This document shows positions 37,398 to 47,231 of a DNA stretch of 64,000 nucleotides, in pieces. The position numbers were made by a program, and so were the translations under genes. How positions within the stretch are numbered: position 1 is the first letter of the stretch; each line of letters begins with the position of its first letter. The stretch is from the NCBI GenBank assembly GCA_977017575.1, contig CDRNVI010000070.1, forward strand, positions 186,001-250,000, in the 5' to 3' direction. Source of the DNA: Paramoeba atlantica. Its lineage: Eukaryota; Discosea. Under the pieces are notes generated by a model, which worked only from the letters and a program-made list of their open reading frames with translations, had not been told where the DNA came from and searched no databases.

Positions 37398-38237
37398 ATG
37401 ATTTCTCGAGTGGGTTCTAAATTATTTTCCTTTATTAGTTCCAATATTGGTCGAAGCCATAGAGATTATTCTGAAATGCACGACGTGAAAAATGTATTCT
37501 GGGAAACTTCACTACCAGAGCTCTTGATTGATGACGTGTTCAATTTAACGCTTTTTTCAATTGTAAAAGCTACAGGAGCTGAATCATTTGATACGGCAGA
37601 GTGCAGTGACCATACCCTAGAGATTGCTGCCATGTTGTACTCTATCACAGGAATTTTTATGAGCGTCAAAGTTCTCACGAGCTACCTTTCTAGAGCGACA
37701 TCTCACTTTGGCTCCTTGGATAAAGCATTAGATGCCTACACATTTATTCCTAATGCACCAGCATTACAAAGCATTATTAAAGACTCGTCAAGTGATCCTA
37801 CTTTTAACATCTCGTTGACCCGAGAATGGTTCCGGAAAAAAAGACAAGCGCGGGGAATGGATGCGAATTCGCACCCTAAACAAGAGCGAGTCTTTCGTCC
37901 AGTCTTTCAGTCAAAACTTTTGCACTGTTTAGATGTATGCTGTACATTTCCGGGCAGCGGTGTTTTTCTTTATCCAGTTGAATCCAGCGTTTTAATGACG
38001 TACGGAGGTGCGTTCGCTGGTCCATATAGCAACACTGTTTTGCGTCCGATCGACCTTTCTAGCATACGTAGAGAAATCGAACATGGAAATATAGATACCA
38101 TATCCAAATTACTTCTTTGCATTTTGCGGCTAGTTGCCAACTGTGTCTTCTTCAATGCACCTGAAAGTGATTTTCCCTGCACAGCACGCTCATTTTTGAA
38201 ACACTGCTACATCACAATTTTTGATGCATCACAATAA
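37398..38237 (+). CDS. Bromodomain protein (C-terminal bromodomain)
   Basis: A 279-residue protein. Residues about 213-275 match the second half of a bromodomain: RPIDLSSIRREIEHG, then LLLCILRLVANCVFFNAPES with the conserved acetyl-lysine-binding Asn position (FNAPES for YNPPDS), then a last helix. The first half of the bromodomain would be at about 165-212 and is divergent. Bromodomains bind acetylated histones. BRD8/Bdc1-like subunits of NuA4 are one possibility; the short length fits a small complex subunit. The N-terminal 140 residues are helical and not recognised. Confidence 0.68.
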   Translation: MISRVGSKLFSFISSNIGRSHRDYSEMHDVKNVFWETSLPELLIDDVFNLTLFSIVKATGAESFDTAECSDHTLEIAAMLYSITGIFMSVKVLTSYLSRATSHFGSLDKALDAYTFIPNAPALQSIIKDSSSDPTFNISLTREWFRKKRQARGMDANSHPKQERVFRPVFQSKLLHCLDVCCTFPGSGVFLYPVESSVLMTYGGAFAGPYSNTVLRPIDLSSIRREIEHGNIDTISKLLLCILRLVANCVFFNAPESDFPCTARSFLKHCYITIFDASQ

Positions 38238-38910
38238 AAAAAAATAGAGCGGATGGTAAAATTCACCAAAACAATTTTCGATAAATGAAGGTTGAGGACT
38301 GGTCTCGAGGGATCAAGCGGAACCTTTAGCTACTACGCGTTACTAATGATACTCTTCTAATTACTGCTACATGTACAACCCCGTTCGTGATTTTTGGGAC
38401 AAACGTCTTGAGAGCGTCATGCGAGCTTCTTGACTGATTTGTTTTGCATAATACGTGACTCTGACAAGAGAACCACGAATAACTAGTCAGAATGCGCTGT
38501 CTTTGGCTCCATAGAAATGAGATTTGTTTTAACAAAAAATTATTAGTTTATGATATTTCGGCAAAAAAATATTTCTAGGTAGTACCTAGATCGCAAATCT
38601 CTGTCCCTGGTACAGATGTCCATAATCCTGTATCTAAGATACATAATCGGATAATCCTCCGCTCATGATAGGACTAGGAGAAAGTATTTCTTCCGCGGAG
38701 ATGTTGACTCGAGTAAACTCCGAGCCGTTCTTTAGCTTTATCCAGCGATCTGGTCGGAGCGTGGTTTCTAGACTTCAAAAAGCTTCCGTATTAAGTTCAC
38801 CCTAAACTCTACCACCAAATCTTCATTAAATCACGTGTTATTCTTGCGCAAAGTTAAGTTTCGTGTTGGATTTGTGCATATACATGAGTTATGTGTTAGA
38901 TTTATCTTTG
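38238..38910. other. Non-coding stretch
   Basis: No gene is recognised. About 38372-38400 (ACAACCCCGTTC...GGGAC) is repeated in related form at about 41103-41130. Confidence 0.4.
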
Positions 38911-39019
38911 TCCTATACCCAAATCAAATTACTGTCCCCCCCCTATTTAGTGTTGAGTGAAATTCCGAAAAATTCAACACTAAATAGGGGGGGGACAGTA
39001 ATTTGATTTGGGTGTAGGA
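38911..39019. repeat. 46-bp-arm palindrome with central 17-base loop
   Basis: Left arm 38911-38956 and right arm 38974-39019 are inverted copies with one mismatch. Each holds a C8 or G8 run next to CTATTTAGTGTTGA or its complement. The same TCAACACTAAATAGGGGGG motif recurs singly at about 41612-41630. Likely a foldback or MITE-like element. Confidence 0.92.
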
Positions 39020-40080
39020 CTCTTGAGGGGTGACTCCTATCCAGGCGCTTCTAGGCGCTTTTAGGCGCTTCCAGTGAACTTCTGTGGAGTTCGGACTTGG
39101 TAATTTGAGGATTAGCAACGTAAACCCCCCTATGTGGGGACATGGGGGGTACACTTTTTTATTTTCTAAAATTTTGTCCAAGGAAGTGGCAGATTGGACC
39201 GCGGCTATCGTTCGGTCCCGGTAATAAGGCATTTTGCACTGCGTCAACAAGAGATGAATGTCGTAAATTGTTGTTGTTTTTGTTGGTAACAAGAGCGCCC
39301 GCAATACCCTCATGCAAGCGCCGCAAGTACCACTCCGGCTCTCGGGATCCGCCCGAGTACGGGGACGCAAGGCTCTCCTAGGTCGCTTCACTAGCGTGCG
39401 TGTGTCTGTGCGTGTGAGTCAAGCCAGTTGGCTCCGAAGAGCTCTGGCTTCCTACTTCACGCATAGGTCGCGCTACCGGTTCTCCACGCGAAGCGTGATC
39501 TTTTAACACGAGAGAGTCGAAACCCTCAATCATACAAGAAGACCGGACTTTCCTCATGAGTGGTCAGGCGGGCGGCGCATGGGTGAAGGAAGGTGCGAAG
39601 AGGGCGTGGCAGGGGGGCGAATTGAGTGGTCAGGAGGATGGCCAAGAGTGGGGGCGAAGAGGGCAGGCCAAGACGGCAGGCGAGGAGGGCGGCCAGGGGG
39701 CGCCGAGGAGAGCGGCGAAGAGCGATATGTGGGAAGCCTCACCAGTGACAATGAACACTCCATAGTTAGCCTACCATGTGTCAAAAAGATAAAAAACGGC
39801 TCCGTTGGTCCAAAATTGAAAACAAAAATCAAACAATGGGGGGTCGCCACACCTGAGGATGACCTCCCTAAAATATTCTAAAATATGTTATGCGGTCGAA
39901 ACCATGATAAAGTCTTGTAACTTGGCTAAACATTTCCAACAACATGATTACCACATCCTCTAACTGAAGCTAATAAGATTAAGAAAAAGTAAAAAGAAAA
40001 ATTAAGACAAAGGTCCTTGGCGCTTCCAGGCGCTCCCACCCAGAGTCACCCCTCTAGATAGGGGGGGTAAGAAATCTCCT
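39020..40080. mobile_element. Candidate non-autonomous element bounded by inverted GAGGGGTGACTC/AGGCGCTT ends
   Basis: At 39025-39080 GAGGGGTGACTC is followed by three tandem AGGCGCTT units. At about 40017-40060 the same features stand inverted (GGCGCTTCC, AGGCGCT, then GAGTCACCCCTC and a G7 run). The interior is about 1 kb with no recognisable transposase; it includes a purine-rich 39556-39765 segment with GCGAAGAGGG-like repeats. No target-site duplication could be established by eye. Confidence 0.4.
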
Positions 40081-40354
40081 CCCCTCAAAAGAAAGCGCTC
40101 CGCTTCGCGGCGTATTGTTTTCAAAACCATGATTGTAGTATTTTTTTCACTCGGTTGGGGATACATCTTTATGAACGCTGTGGGACATTTGTATAAAAGC
40201 CCTGTGGGGGGACATATTTTACAAACTGAACAAAAACTGCCTTGATTCTTCTCTTGGATTGCTGCTCTGTACAAACCACGCGCTCTGTACTTATCACGCG
40301 CAACGAAGACACTTTTTCATGGTTGCGAATTGTGTACATTCCAGAAAAGTGCAC

Positions 40355-40759
40355 ATGAAGACTTCAGCCTTGCGATGTGGGTCTCTTTAACCGCTTGAAG
40401 CCAAAACTACTATACTACCTAATCTTGGCCTTACTGAAATACTGTCAGACTCAATACACTGAGGGAAAGCTAATCGGTGACACTCGGTCGATCGGAGCAA
40501 AAATAGCAAAGCACAGCTTCTTGACAGTATTATCAAAACGTACGCCCACCTTAATGATAATCGGCAGAGGTATGCTAATGTTCAAGCGCGGAGTAAGGTC
40601 GGAATTTCGCCGTAAAGTCTAAATAAGCCAGAAAACATCCTTGAAGCGATTCGCCGGGCGAGCGAACTGTTTACAGTGATACCGGTTCTTGATGCAGCAG
40701 AAGAAAATGAAGAGGACATGATTTCTCCTGAAAGTGCTGATCACCCCTTTGTTTTGTAA
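40355..40759 (+). pseudogene. Coding-like region interrupted by in-frame stops (pseudogene or intron-split gene)
   Basis: From the ATG at 40355 one frame keeps coding character to TAA at about 40759 but has stops at about 40388, 40460, 40478 and 40613. Pieces read PLEAKTTILPNLGLTEIL, KAQLLDSIIKTYAHLNDN and ENILEAIRRASELFTVIP, then an acidic tail. Each interruption can be removed by a GT...AG segment whose length is a multiple of three (about 24, 54 and 30 bases), which would be tiny introns; simple decay is the alternative. I recognise no family. Confidence 0.4.
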
Positions 40760-40911
40760 AAGCCTTCGTAAATTTATTTACCACCAGTAGTTATTTTTTT
40801 AGATAAATTTGTTGTTAGAAAGAGCGCTTCTCTCGACGCATTTTCATTACTTACTCTATGTTTACTTACCGGAACAGAACTAAAACTTCTGAACGGATGT
40901 AAAAAGTCGAT

Positions 40912-41593
40912 GTAAAAATCAGTATCCTTGGGAAGCTTTCTCATTGATTTTAATAAATATAAATAAATTTATAAATTTTCGTTTTTTCTATAAATTATAT
41001 TTATAAAAATCAATGAGAGGGAGAGTAAACAATCACAAATAACAAGCAAAGATAAGGAAAAAAAGTTTTTGAAAAAAAATTAATAGCCGCTTCGCGGCGC
41101 CTACAACCCCGTTCACGAAAAATGGGACCATCCTTGTAAGAGCTGCGAGACTTGTTTTTAGATAATGTTTTTTCAGGCATACTCAGATTACCACAGAGAA
41201 CACCGGAGATACGTTTTTATTTTGTATTTTATCCGCTTTTCGTCTAATTAATGAAAAGATTTTTAAAAATTATAAAATAAAAAGTTCCACATTTTAACAT
41301 TTCTCGATTTTTCAGAAGACTTCTCCAGGTTTTATTTATTCGATCAACGTCCTATGAGTTGTAGCGATAGTGAAGAACTATCAAGCAGGGTGACTCTTTC
41401 GGTAAAAATCAGTATCCTTGGGAAGCGTTCTCATTGATTTTTTAAAAATAATTATAAATTTTCATTTTAATTTTTGCTATAAGTTATATTTATAAAAATC
41501 AATGAGAGGGAGAGTAAACAATCACAAATAACAAGCAAACATAAGAAAAAAACGTTATGGTGGAAAAAAATTAAGCGCCGCTTCGCCGCACCT
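40912..41593. repeat. Two direct copies of a ~190-bp element
   Basis: Copies at about 40912-41105 and 41402-41593 begin GTAAAAATCAGTATCCTTGG, contain TCTCATTGATTTT and AAAATCAATGAGA as inverted arms around an AT-rich loop, continue GGGAGAGTAAACAATCACAA, and end with a GCCGC-TTC-GCGGC hairpin (damaged in copy 2). No coding capacity. They may be MITE-like elements. Confidence 0.85.
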
Positions 41594-41797
41594 ATACGCA
41601 CCAAACCCCAAATTCAACACTAAATAGGGGGGTTGAGCACTCAATAGTAAATAGGGGGGGACAGTACATCCATTTAATACACCTGTCTAGTTCTGTCATG
41701 TACCGAAGTAAGCGATCCCGAATATCTCGTAATACATGTCATGTAATTATGATTTAGGTACACTCCTACATTTTTGCACATTCAATATCTTATTTTG
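41594..41797. other. Spacer with G-tract elements
   Basis: Two G6-8 elements at about 41612-41630 and 41648-41668 repeat the arm of the palindrome at 38911 (CACTAAATAGGGGGG; AGTAAATAGGGGGGG then ACAGTA). They end about 130 bases before the helicase start. Confidence 0.6.
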
Positions 41798-43825
41798 ATG
41801 TTTTCCTCGAAGGATAAGCTTCCCCAAGCCATTGAAACTGCTTTGCGCAAAGAATTTAGGATTAAATCACTTTTTGCGATTCAAGACCTGACCTTGGACC
41901 ACTTACACAACTGCGCAGTACAAGAACATTGTAGCGATATTTGCCTATCCTCTCCCACTGGATCTGGAAAAACATTGTGTTATGCACTCCCAATAGCAAA
42001 GTATCTCGGGAAACGATTCCAATATTACGTTCAGGCTGTAGTACTTCTACCCACTAAGGATTTGGCTAATCAGACCTACCATGTGTTTATAAAACTTTGC
42101 GCTTCATTACCCATACGTGTTGCCCTCATAAACGGATTTCACCCACTGGAAGACGAAGGAGTGCTTCTCTCGGGGCATTCAGAGCATCCTTACCAGGGAG
42201 TGTCATCTAAAAAAATTAAAAATCATCCAGATCACCATAAACTATGGAATCGAGTAAACGCCAATTTTCATGCTCATATTGTTATCGCCACTCCGCAACG
42301 GCTTCAAGAGCATTTGGAAATTATCCCTGATCTCTTACGTCGTACTCGATTTTTGGTCTTTGACGAAGCTGACGCTCTCCTATCTTTCTCAAATGCTCTG
42401 GCGTTGCACGATATTGTTAAGTCCACAAATCGATTACCGCTCGCACCTCCTTTACACAAGGTTTTTTGTAGTGCTACGTTTAACGTACAACTAGCGTATG
42501 AATTTAACATTTATCCGGTAAATCCTTTTATGTTAGATAGTCCTTTATGTACTTCTACTCTAAGAACAGGTATTCACAAACAAAGCGATGCGCCAGCGCG
42601 CTGCAATTACGAAAAAATGGAGCCGCGTACACCCTGTTCAATGGAGCCCACGGAAAATATAACGTCAAAAAAAGAAAACTTTGATGACGTGCATGTGCGT
42701 GATTCATTGGATCTAGTGCTCCCGCCCGAATTGATTGAGCATTTCATAGAAACTGATGAGGATGTCAAGATTAATACATTGTGTTCACTTTTGCTGGTAC
42801 TAAAATGTGAACAGCAACACTTTGAGTCTGATTCACGTATCGAACGTAAGGAAACGCACTTTGCTCCTCTCGCGGCTGGAGATTTGCTAATTGTTTTTTG
42901 CTCTTCTAGAAGACGGTCTCATCGACTTCATTGCCTTCTGAGAATATTTGGATTTGCTAGCTGTGAATTTTCTCACCGCACTTCAAACCGAGATCGCGGC
43001 AAGCAACACTCTCTTCTTTCCGCTGACAAATTTCAGATAGTTCTTACGACAGATTTGCTGAGTCGGGGAATTGATTTTGACCAGCGTGTACTATACGTTG
43101 TACATTATGACGTGCCTACAGATGCCAAAACGTACTTGCATCGCTGCGGGCGAACAGCTCGAGCGTTTCGATCCGGCTTTAGTATCACTCTCGTCGATAG
43201 CGCGGGGGTGGAGTTTCTCCAACAGTTACGATCATTACTTTTGCCCAGGCGGCCCATAATAATGCAAAACATACCAGATCTTCATGACACTTTCAGCATT
43301 GCCCTTTCCAAAGCGATGAACTATATGGCAGATATCTTAAGACAGGAAGAAGAGCACGTTTCAGATCGCAGCTCCCGCTCATGGTCAACCGTTCCGTTAG
43401 TAGATATAATGTCGGGTGAAACATATGATCGCACCACTCATCGCCATATAACTTCTGCTTTCCCTCTTAGGGAAACAAGAGATCATGACAGCGTCGAATG
43501 GGCCGAGGACGTTCATTCCAACGCAACGGATCAGAAGTATGCAGGACTTCCCTGGATCTGTGAGCTCTGTAAGTATACGAATCTACCTCTTAATACCAGT
43601 TGTCATCGATGTAGAACCTTGAAGTCCTTTTATTCAAAAGAGTATCGAGGCTCGTTGACTGATATTGAACATGGAGGCATGTGGAAATGTAGAGAGTGTG
43701 GCATGCGGCATCAGCCTCGTGCTCTAATGTGCGACAATTGTCAAAGGCGTCGCCATCGAAATGACCCAGTCTTGTTCACCATTACGGCCAATAGAAAAGG
43801 CTTCACAAAAGAAGAGCATGCATGA
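41798..43825 (+). CDS. DEAD-box RNA helicase with two C-terminal RanBP2-type zinc fingers
   Basis: A 675-residue helicase. Visible motifs are Q-like FAIQ, motif I SPTGSGKT, Ia-like LLPTKDLANQ, Ib TPQR, motif II VFDEADAL, motif III SAT, then IVFCSSRR, LTTDLLSRGIDF and motif VI HRCGRTARAFRSG. The DEAD core is closest in feel to the DDX51/Dbp6 group of ribosome-biogenesis helicases. After it come two zinc fingers of the RanBP2 type: WICELCKYTNLPLNTSCHRC at about 586-605 and WKCRECGMRHQPRALMCDNC at about 629-648. An acidic insert splits domain 1 and 2 (about 275-345). The ATG at 41798 is chosen; the upstream frame starts without ATG. Confidence 0.9.
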   Translation: MFSSKDKLPQAIETALRKEFRIKSLFAIQDLTLDHLHNCAVQEHCSDICLSSPTGSGKTLCYALPIAKYLGKRFQYYVQAVVLLPTKDLANQTYHVFIKLCASLPIRVALINGFHPLEDEGVLLSGHSEHPYQGVSSKKIKNHPDHHKLWNRVNANFHAHIVIATPQRLQEHLEIIPDLLRRTRFLVFDEADALLSFSNALALHDIVKSTNRLPLAPPLHKVFCSATFNVQLAYEFNIYPVNPFMLDSPLCTSTLRTGIHKQSDAPARCNYEKMEPRTPCSMEPTENITSKKENFDDVHVRDSLDLVLPPELIEHFIETDEDVKINTLCSLLLVLKCEQQHFESDSRIERKETHFAPLAAGDLLIVFCSSRRRSHRLHCLLRIFGFASCEFSHRTSNRDRGKQHSLLSADKFQIVLTTDLLSRGIDFDQRVLYVVHYDVPTDAKTYLHRCGRTARAFRSGFSITLVDSAGVEFLQQLRSLLLPRRPIIMQNIPDLHDTFSIALSKAMNYMADILRQEEEHVSDRSSRSWSTVPLVDIMSGETYDRTTHRHITSAFPLRETRDHDSVEWAEDVHSNATDQKYAGLPWICELCKYTNLPLNTSCHRCRTLKSFYSKEYRGSLTDIEHGGMWKCRECGMRHQPRALMCDNCQRRRHRNDPVLFTITANRKGFTKEEHA

Positions 43826-44097
43826 GTAAATACGTGAGATCTATACACTGTACAATACACGTTTATTGATCTATACAATCCGTTTCCTATTGACAGGCGT
43901 CGTGATGACACTAAGGAGAATAAGATGACTCCTTTTTAGCTTTGGAGTTTTCACTTTCAAAGTGTTGAATTTTTCATCAAAACACTATTTTCATTAAACA
44001 CTGGAAAGGGGACAATAACCCCTTCCCCAAAGAAATGGCTTTAAGTTTACTCATAAACGTACATACTTGTATATACTTGTCTTAACGTTTTCGGCAC

Positions 44098-44676
44098 ATG
44101 GAAACAGCAACGGGACTTTTTACATCGGGGTTTATTCACGTATACTCTCGAATCTTGGCAGAGTCTTTCTCTCGGAAAAGGAAAGCAAAGATCAATGGCG
44201 CTGCGATAAAGTTATGGAACAAACGGTGCGAACGTGTGCTGAAGCGATACCCAACCGACCCACAACGCATTTACGAGACTCAACTTAATGCCCATGTCGG
44301 GAGAGTCAAAAACCCAACGGGTCCAAATTTCAATGTTATTGTAAAACAGCAACCGAAGTGGGATGAGCTGAGGCTGACCCAGCAAGAACCAATAATTCGT
44401 ATATGTACCAGAAATGAACATGCAAGACAAAAGTTTTTTGAACAAATGGCTTCGCTTTCGCGAACCCCGTTTCAAGCTTTTCAAATGCATGCAAACAGAA
44501 TAAAACTTTTCGCTTTCCCGCCGAATCAAGCGATGTACAGAGCTCTTCCGTTAGCAGACAAGTTGTATTACGCCCGTGTTGCTCAAAAAGAGAGATCTCG
44601 TGCATCAACTTATTTCTACAAATTTGATGCCTCTCTTTCTAACCAAGTAATGCTAATTCCTTCCGGTAAGAAATAG
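44098..44676 (+). CDS. Small basic protein with HMG-box-like C-terminal region
   Basis: A 192-residue basic protein. Residues about 119-180 have the spacing of a divergent HMG box: RTPFQAFQMHANRIK, then an LPLADKLYYARVAQKERSRA helix pair. Aromatic residues recur where HMG boxes have them, but Trp is missing. The N-terminal 40 residues could be a mitochondrial presequence (FTSGFIHVYSRILAESFSRK). Mitochondrial nucleoid or ribosomal proteins are alternatives. No firm assignment. Confidence 0.65.
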   Translation: METATGLFTSGFIHVYSRILAESFSRKRKAKINGAAIKLWNKRCERVLKRYPTDPQRIYETQLNAHVGRVKNPTGPNFNVIVKQQPKWDELRLTQQEPIIRICTRNEHARQKFFEQMASLSRTPFQAFQMHANRIKLFAFPPNQAMYRALPLADKLYYARVAQKERSRASTYFYKFDASLSNQVMLIPSGKK

Positions 44677-45132
44677 GTCTCGATAAGATATTTCAATAAG
44701 ACTTAAAATCTTAAAATAAGACTTAAAATCTTTTATTTTATCAATGAAGGCCATCCAACGACGACTGATCTATGCAACCACAGAACGTTTTTGTAATTCT
44801 ATTTAGATGTCCGTTAACTTTGAGAAAGGTGTATAGAGGAAATAGTTAAAATGTTTACTTAAGGGAACAGCGTAATTTATCTAATGGTCCTGAACATGAA
44901 GTAAGATCTAAGTTAGATATTGCTTGTTAGATCATTTTTTGATAGTCATGCACTAAAAGTGCAGAGATTAATCTTGTTAGATCATCTAGCAAGAGTAAAA
45001 GGGGCAATATATAGATTATGTAGACTCACTTTTTCATCAATCCTCGATTTTGCAAATTTCATTATAACGGACATTCTTGACCTCTTTCTACATGAATCAA
45101 GGTTCATTTTCTTTTGATGCTAATTTTATTTA
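44677..45132. other. AT-rich intergenic spacer
   Basis: ACTTAAAATCTTA is repeated in tandem at about 44700-44730, and GTTAGATCAT is repeated at about 44926 and 44974. No gene or RNA recognised. Confidence 0.45.
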
Positions 45133-45495
45133 ATGAGCACACCAGCCCCTAACCGTCCATCACCAAAGGCTCCAGAACTCGGCGCTTTTCCCTTAGACCA
45201 CCTTCGAGAGTGTAAGTCAGAGATCGCGGAATACTATCGTTGCCTTGAAGCCGAAGAATTTCTAGCCCCCAAGTGTCGTGAATTTGTCACAAAATACTTA
45301 ACGTGTCGCATGGAGCGTGGTTTGATGGCGAAACAAGATATGAAAAAATTTGGCATTCCTAAGACAAATTTCGTGGAAACACGTGCTGAACAGAAAACTG
45401 CGTTATCCACTTCTCATCGTACTGGCGTAACGCATGTTCCTGTTGGAGTAAACAATTATAATCTACAAGGAAACGACGGATATGAAGTTGAGTGA
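45133..45495 (+). CDS. COX19: COX19, cytochrome c oxidase assembly factor
   Basis: A 120-residue twin-CX9C protein. The conserved core GAFPLDHLRECKSEIAEYYR begins at about residue 17; the cysteines run C27-X9-C37 and C48-X9-C58, then MERGLM as in COX19. COX19 is an intermembrane-space copper-handling factor needed for complex IV assembly, imported by the Mia40 pathway. It has an extra C-terminal tail of about 45 polar residues compared with the usual 90-residue protein. The first ATG after the spacer is taken. Confidence 0.9.
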   Translation: MSTPAPNRPSPKAPELGAFPLDHLRECKSEIAEYYRCLEAEEFLAPKCREFVTKYLTCRMERGLMAKQDMKKFGIPKTNFVETRAEQKTALSTSHRTGVTHVPVGVNNYNLQGNDGYEVE

Positions 45496-45949
45496 ATTCA
45501 TTAGCATAAGTGTTTGGGTCGAATACACCACCTTTTGCTACAAGATTTCCGTTCTTTTCCATTTTGATATAACGTGAAAAGTTGGACAAGAAGGTAAAGC
45601 TCACCGTACTAAAGGTGCGCACAGTACGCCGAAGTCTGTGTACACACTGCTGCTTGCGCAAGGCGAATTTTCGAAGCCTCCCCGCACAGCTTTTGTGTCC
45701 CATCTCGTATGGGAATTTGTGGTCTCTATATTTAGAGCTGTACTATGATCATACTGAAGACAGAACAACTAGGCTTACGTTGGGTATTTAGATCTTGATT
45801 TTTCTTTTTCGTTAGAAGTAAGAGAATTTTGTAAATTCTCCAAGACTGCAAATTAGAAACCCAGAAAGGTTAGGCTTAAGCTTAACATATTAGAAGTAAA
45901 AATCCGGCACACGTATTTCCGTAGTTTTCGTAATCACTATACATAACGT

Positions 45950-46876
45950 ATGTCGCAGCGTCCGCGCTCCACTGGGAAAGCTATGTTTGCCGCCAAGCGG
46001 CGGAAGGTGCATCCGATACCATGTGCTCCTATTTTTACTCCTGGCCTTCTTCGAGTAGGGCACTCAAAGAATCCTCTTCAGCAGAAGCAAAACAAGTACG
46101 TTGCCGGAGGCCAGGCAGCTCAAGAGCAAACCGACACCCCGCCGCGTCTTGAGGGCAAAGTCTCAAAAATTAAGTTCGAATCTGAAGAAGATGCGCAATT
46201 TCACGCTTTCACAGACTTCATTGAGGGGCGGAGACTAGGAGACATTCTTAGTGCCCGTAAATTTCAAAAGTTTTACGACACCTGCGCTGCACAAGATGAA
46301 GTTATTGTTTGGCTTTGTATGACTGCCATGGCTGTACTAAATCCGGGTGACATGCAGTCGCGCTTACTTTATCAGCATTTAAGCGCTCTCATGAAGGCCG
46401 TGGCCCTTAAGGAAATGCATCCTCGAACAGCATTCTACTTTTATGAAAATGCAATTAAAAGTCCTGCGTTTCGACAATTTTCAGAAAGGCAGCTGGAGAA
46501 TGGAGCGCGCACCCGACTTTTGGGAATTTGCGCCGCAGCGGATGCGATGCGCGAGGCAAATTTATGTAGACGACCTATGCAACCCTACTTCGAGTTATAC
46601 CAGCGGATCTCTGAAAGGAGCGAGTTTTTTACCCCATGGGGGTTTCCTCCATTGTACCAATTTGATGATCGACTGCAACTCATGCAACGACTTCGCCCCT
46701 TCTCTCGTGTGCACCGCATGAGAAGTGAAATAGCGCGCCGCAAAATTAAAGATATGCATGGAACATGGAGGAAATATTTTTCACATCGTATCTTTTGGAT
46801 CCCTCCTTTGTATATATTCACGCGCACGTGGCAAGGCCCTTTTTACACTTTTTTCAAAGGTGTAATTCCTGATTAA
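45950..46876 (+). CDS. Protein of unknown function
   Basis: A 308-residue basic protein. The N-terminal 90 residues are polar, with a KRRKVHP-like nuclear localisation signal near residue 17. The remainder is a compact helical region (about 80-285) rich in Arg, Phe and Tyr, with FIEGRRLGDILSARKFQKFY and PRTAFYFYENAIKS among recognisable segments. I do not recognise a domain. Possible roles as a nuclear or mitoribosomal protein are guesses. Confidence 0.7.
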   Translation: MSQRPRSTGKAMFAAKRRKVHPIPCAPIFTPGLLRVGHSKNPLQQKQNKYVAGGQAAQEQTDTPPRLEGKVSKIKFESEEDAQFHAFTDFIEGRRLGDILSARKFQKFYDTCAAQDEVIVWLCMTAMAVLNPGDMQSRLLYQHLSALMKAVALKEMHPRTAFYFYENAIKSPAFRQFSERQLENGARTRLLGICAAADAMREANLCRRPMQPYFELYQRISERSEFFTPWGFPPLYQFDDRLQLMQRLRPFSRVHRMRSEIARRKIKDMHGTWRKYFSHRIFWIPPLYIFTRTWQGPFYTFFKGVIPD

Positions 46877-47231
46877 AAACGTATCGCATCAACGTTTCTA
46901 CCATAGTTCGGGCCTTTTAATCTCCAAGTTCGATTAAAGTCTGGTTAAAAGCTGTACACTTACATCAACACTCTTTTTTTCATGAGATTCGTAGATATAT
47001 TTTGTATGGTACAAGAGAGGAAACAGTTGTCAATATTCCTAGCTTAAGAAAACGATGTACAAGAGATGTAGTAGAGATGTAGTACAAGAGAGTAAGAGAA
47101 CGTTCTTCTACTCTGCCTTCACGTCAACCAGTACGTGAATGCAGCGTGTTGGTACAGACTTGTAAGACTTTACGTTATTTTCCTGCATATACGTCAAATA
47201 AGCATTCCTTCTATTCTGTTCCTTTCTTCAG
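46877..47231. other. Intergenic spacer ending in a splice-acceptor-like tract
   Basis: GATGTAGTA and ACAAGAGA are repeated near 47056-47090. The spacer ends with TTCCTTTCTTCAG immediately before the ATG at 47232, a textbook 3' splice-site shape. Confidence 0.5.

Noticed and set aside
38924-39391. 155-codon minus-strand frame as a gene
   Set aside because: It runs across the palindrome and the AGGCGCTT repeats, with no domain and no supporting start context.
39400-39510. tRNA-like sequence
   Set aside because: Short GC-rich inverted pieces are present, but I could not build an acceptor, anticodon and T arm together.
39556-39881. Purine-rich plus-strand frames as genes
   Set aside because: The peptides are Gly/Glu/Arg low complexity from a purine-rich tract, with no domain; several frames are open at once.
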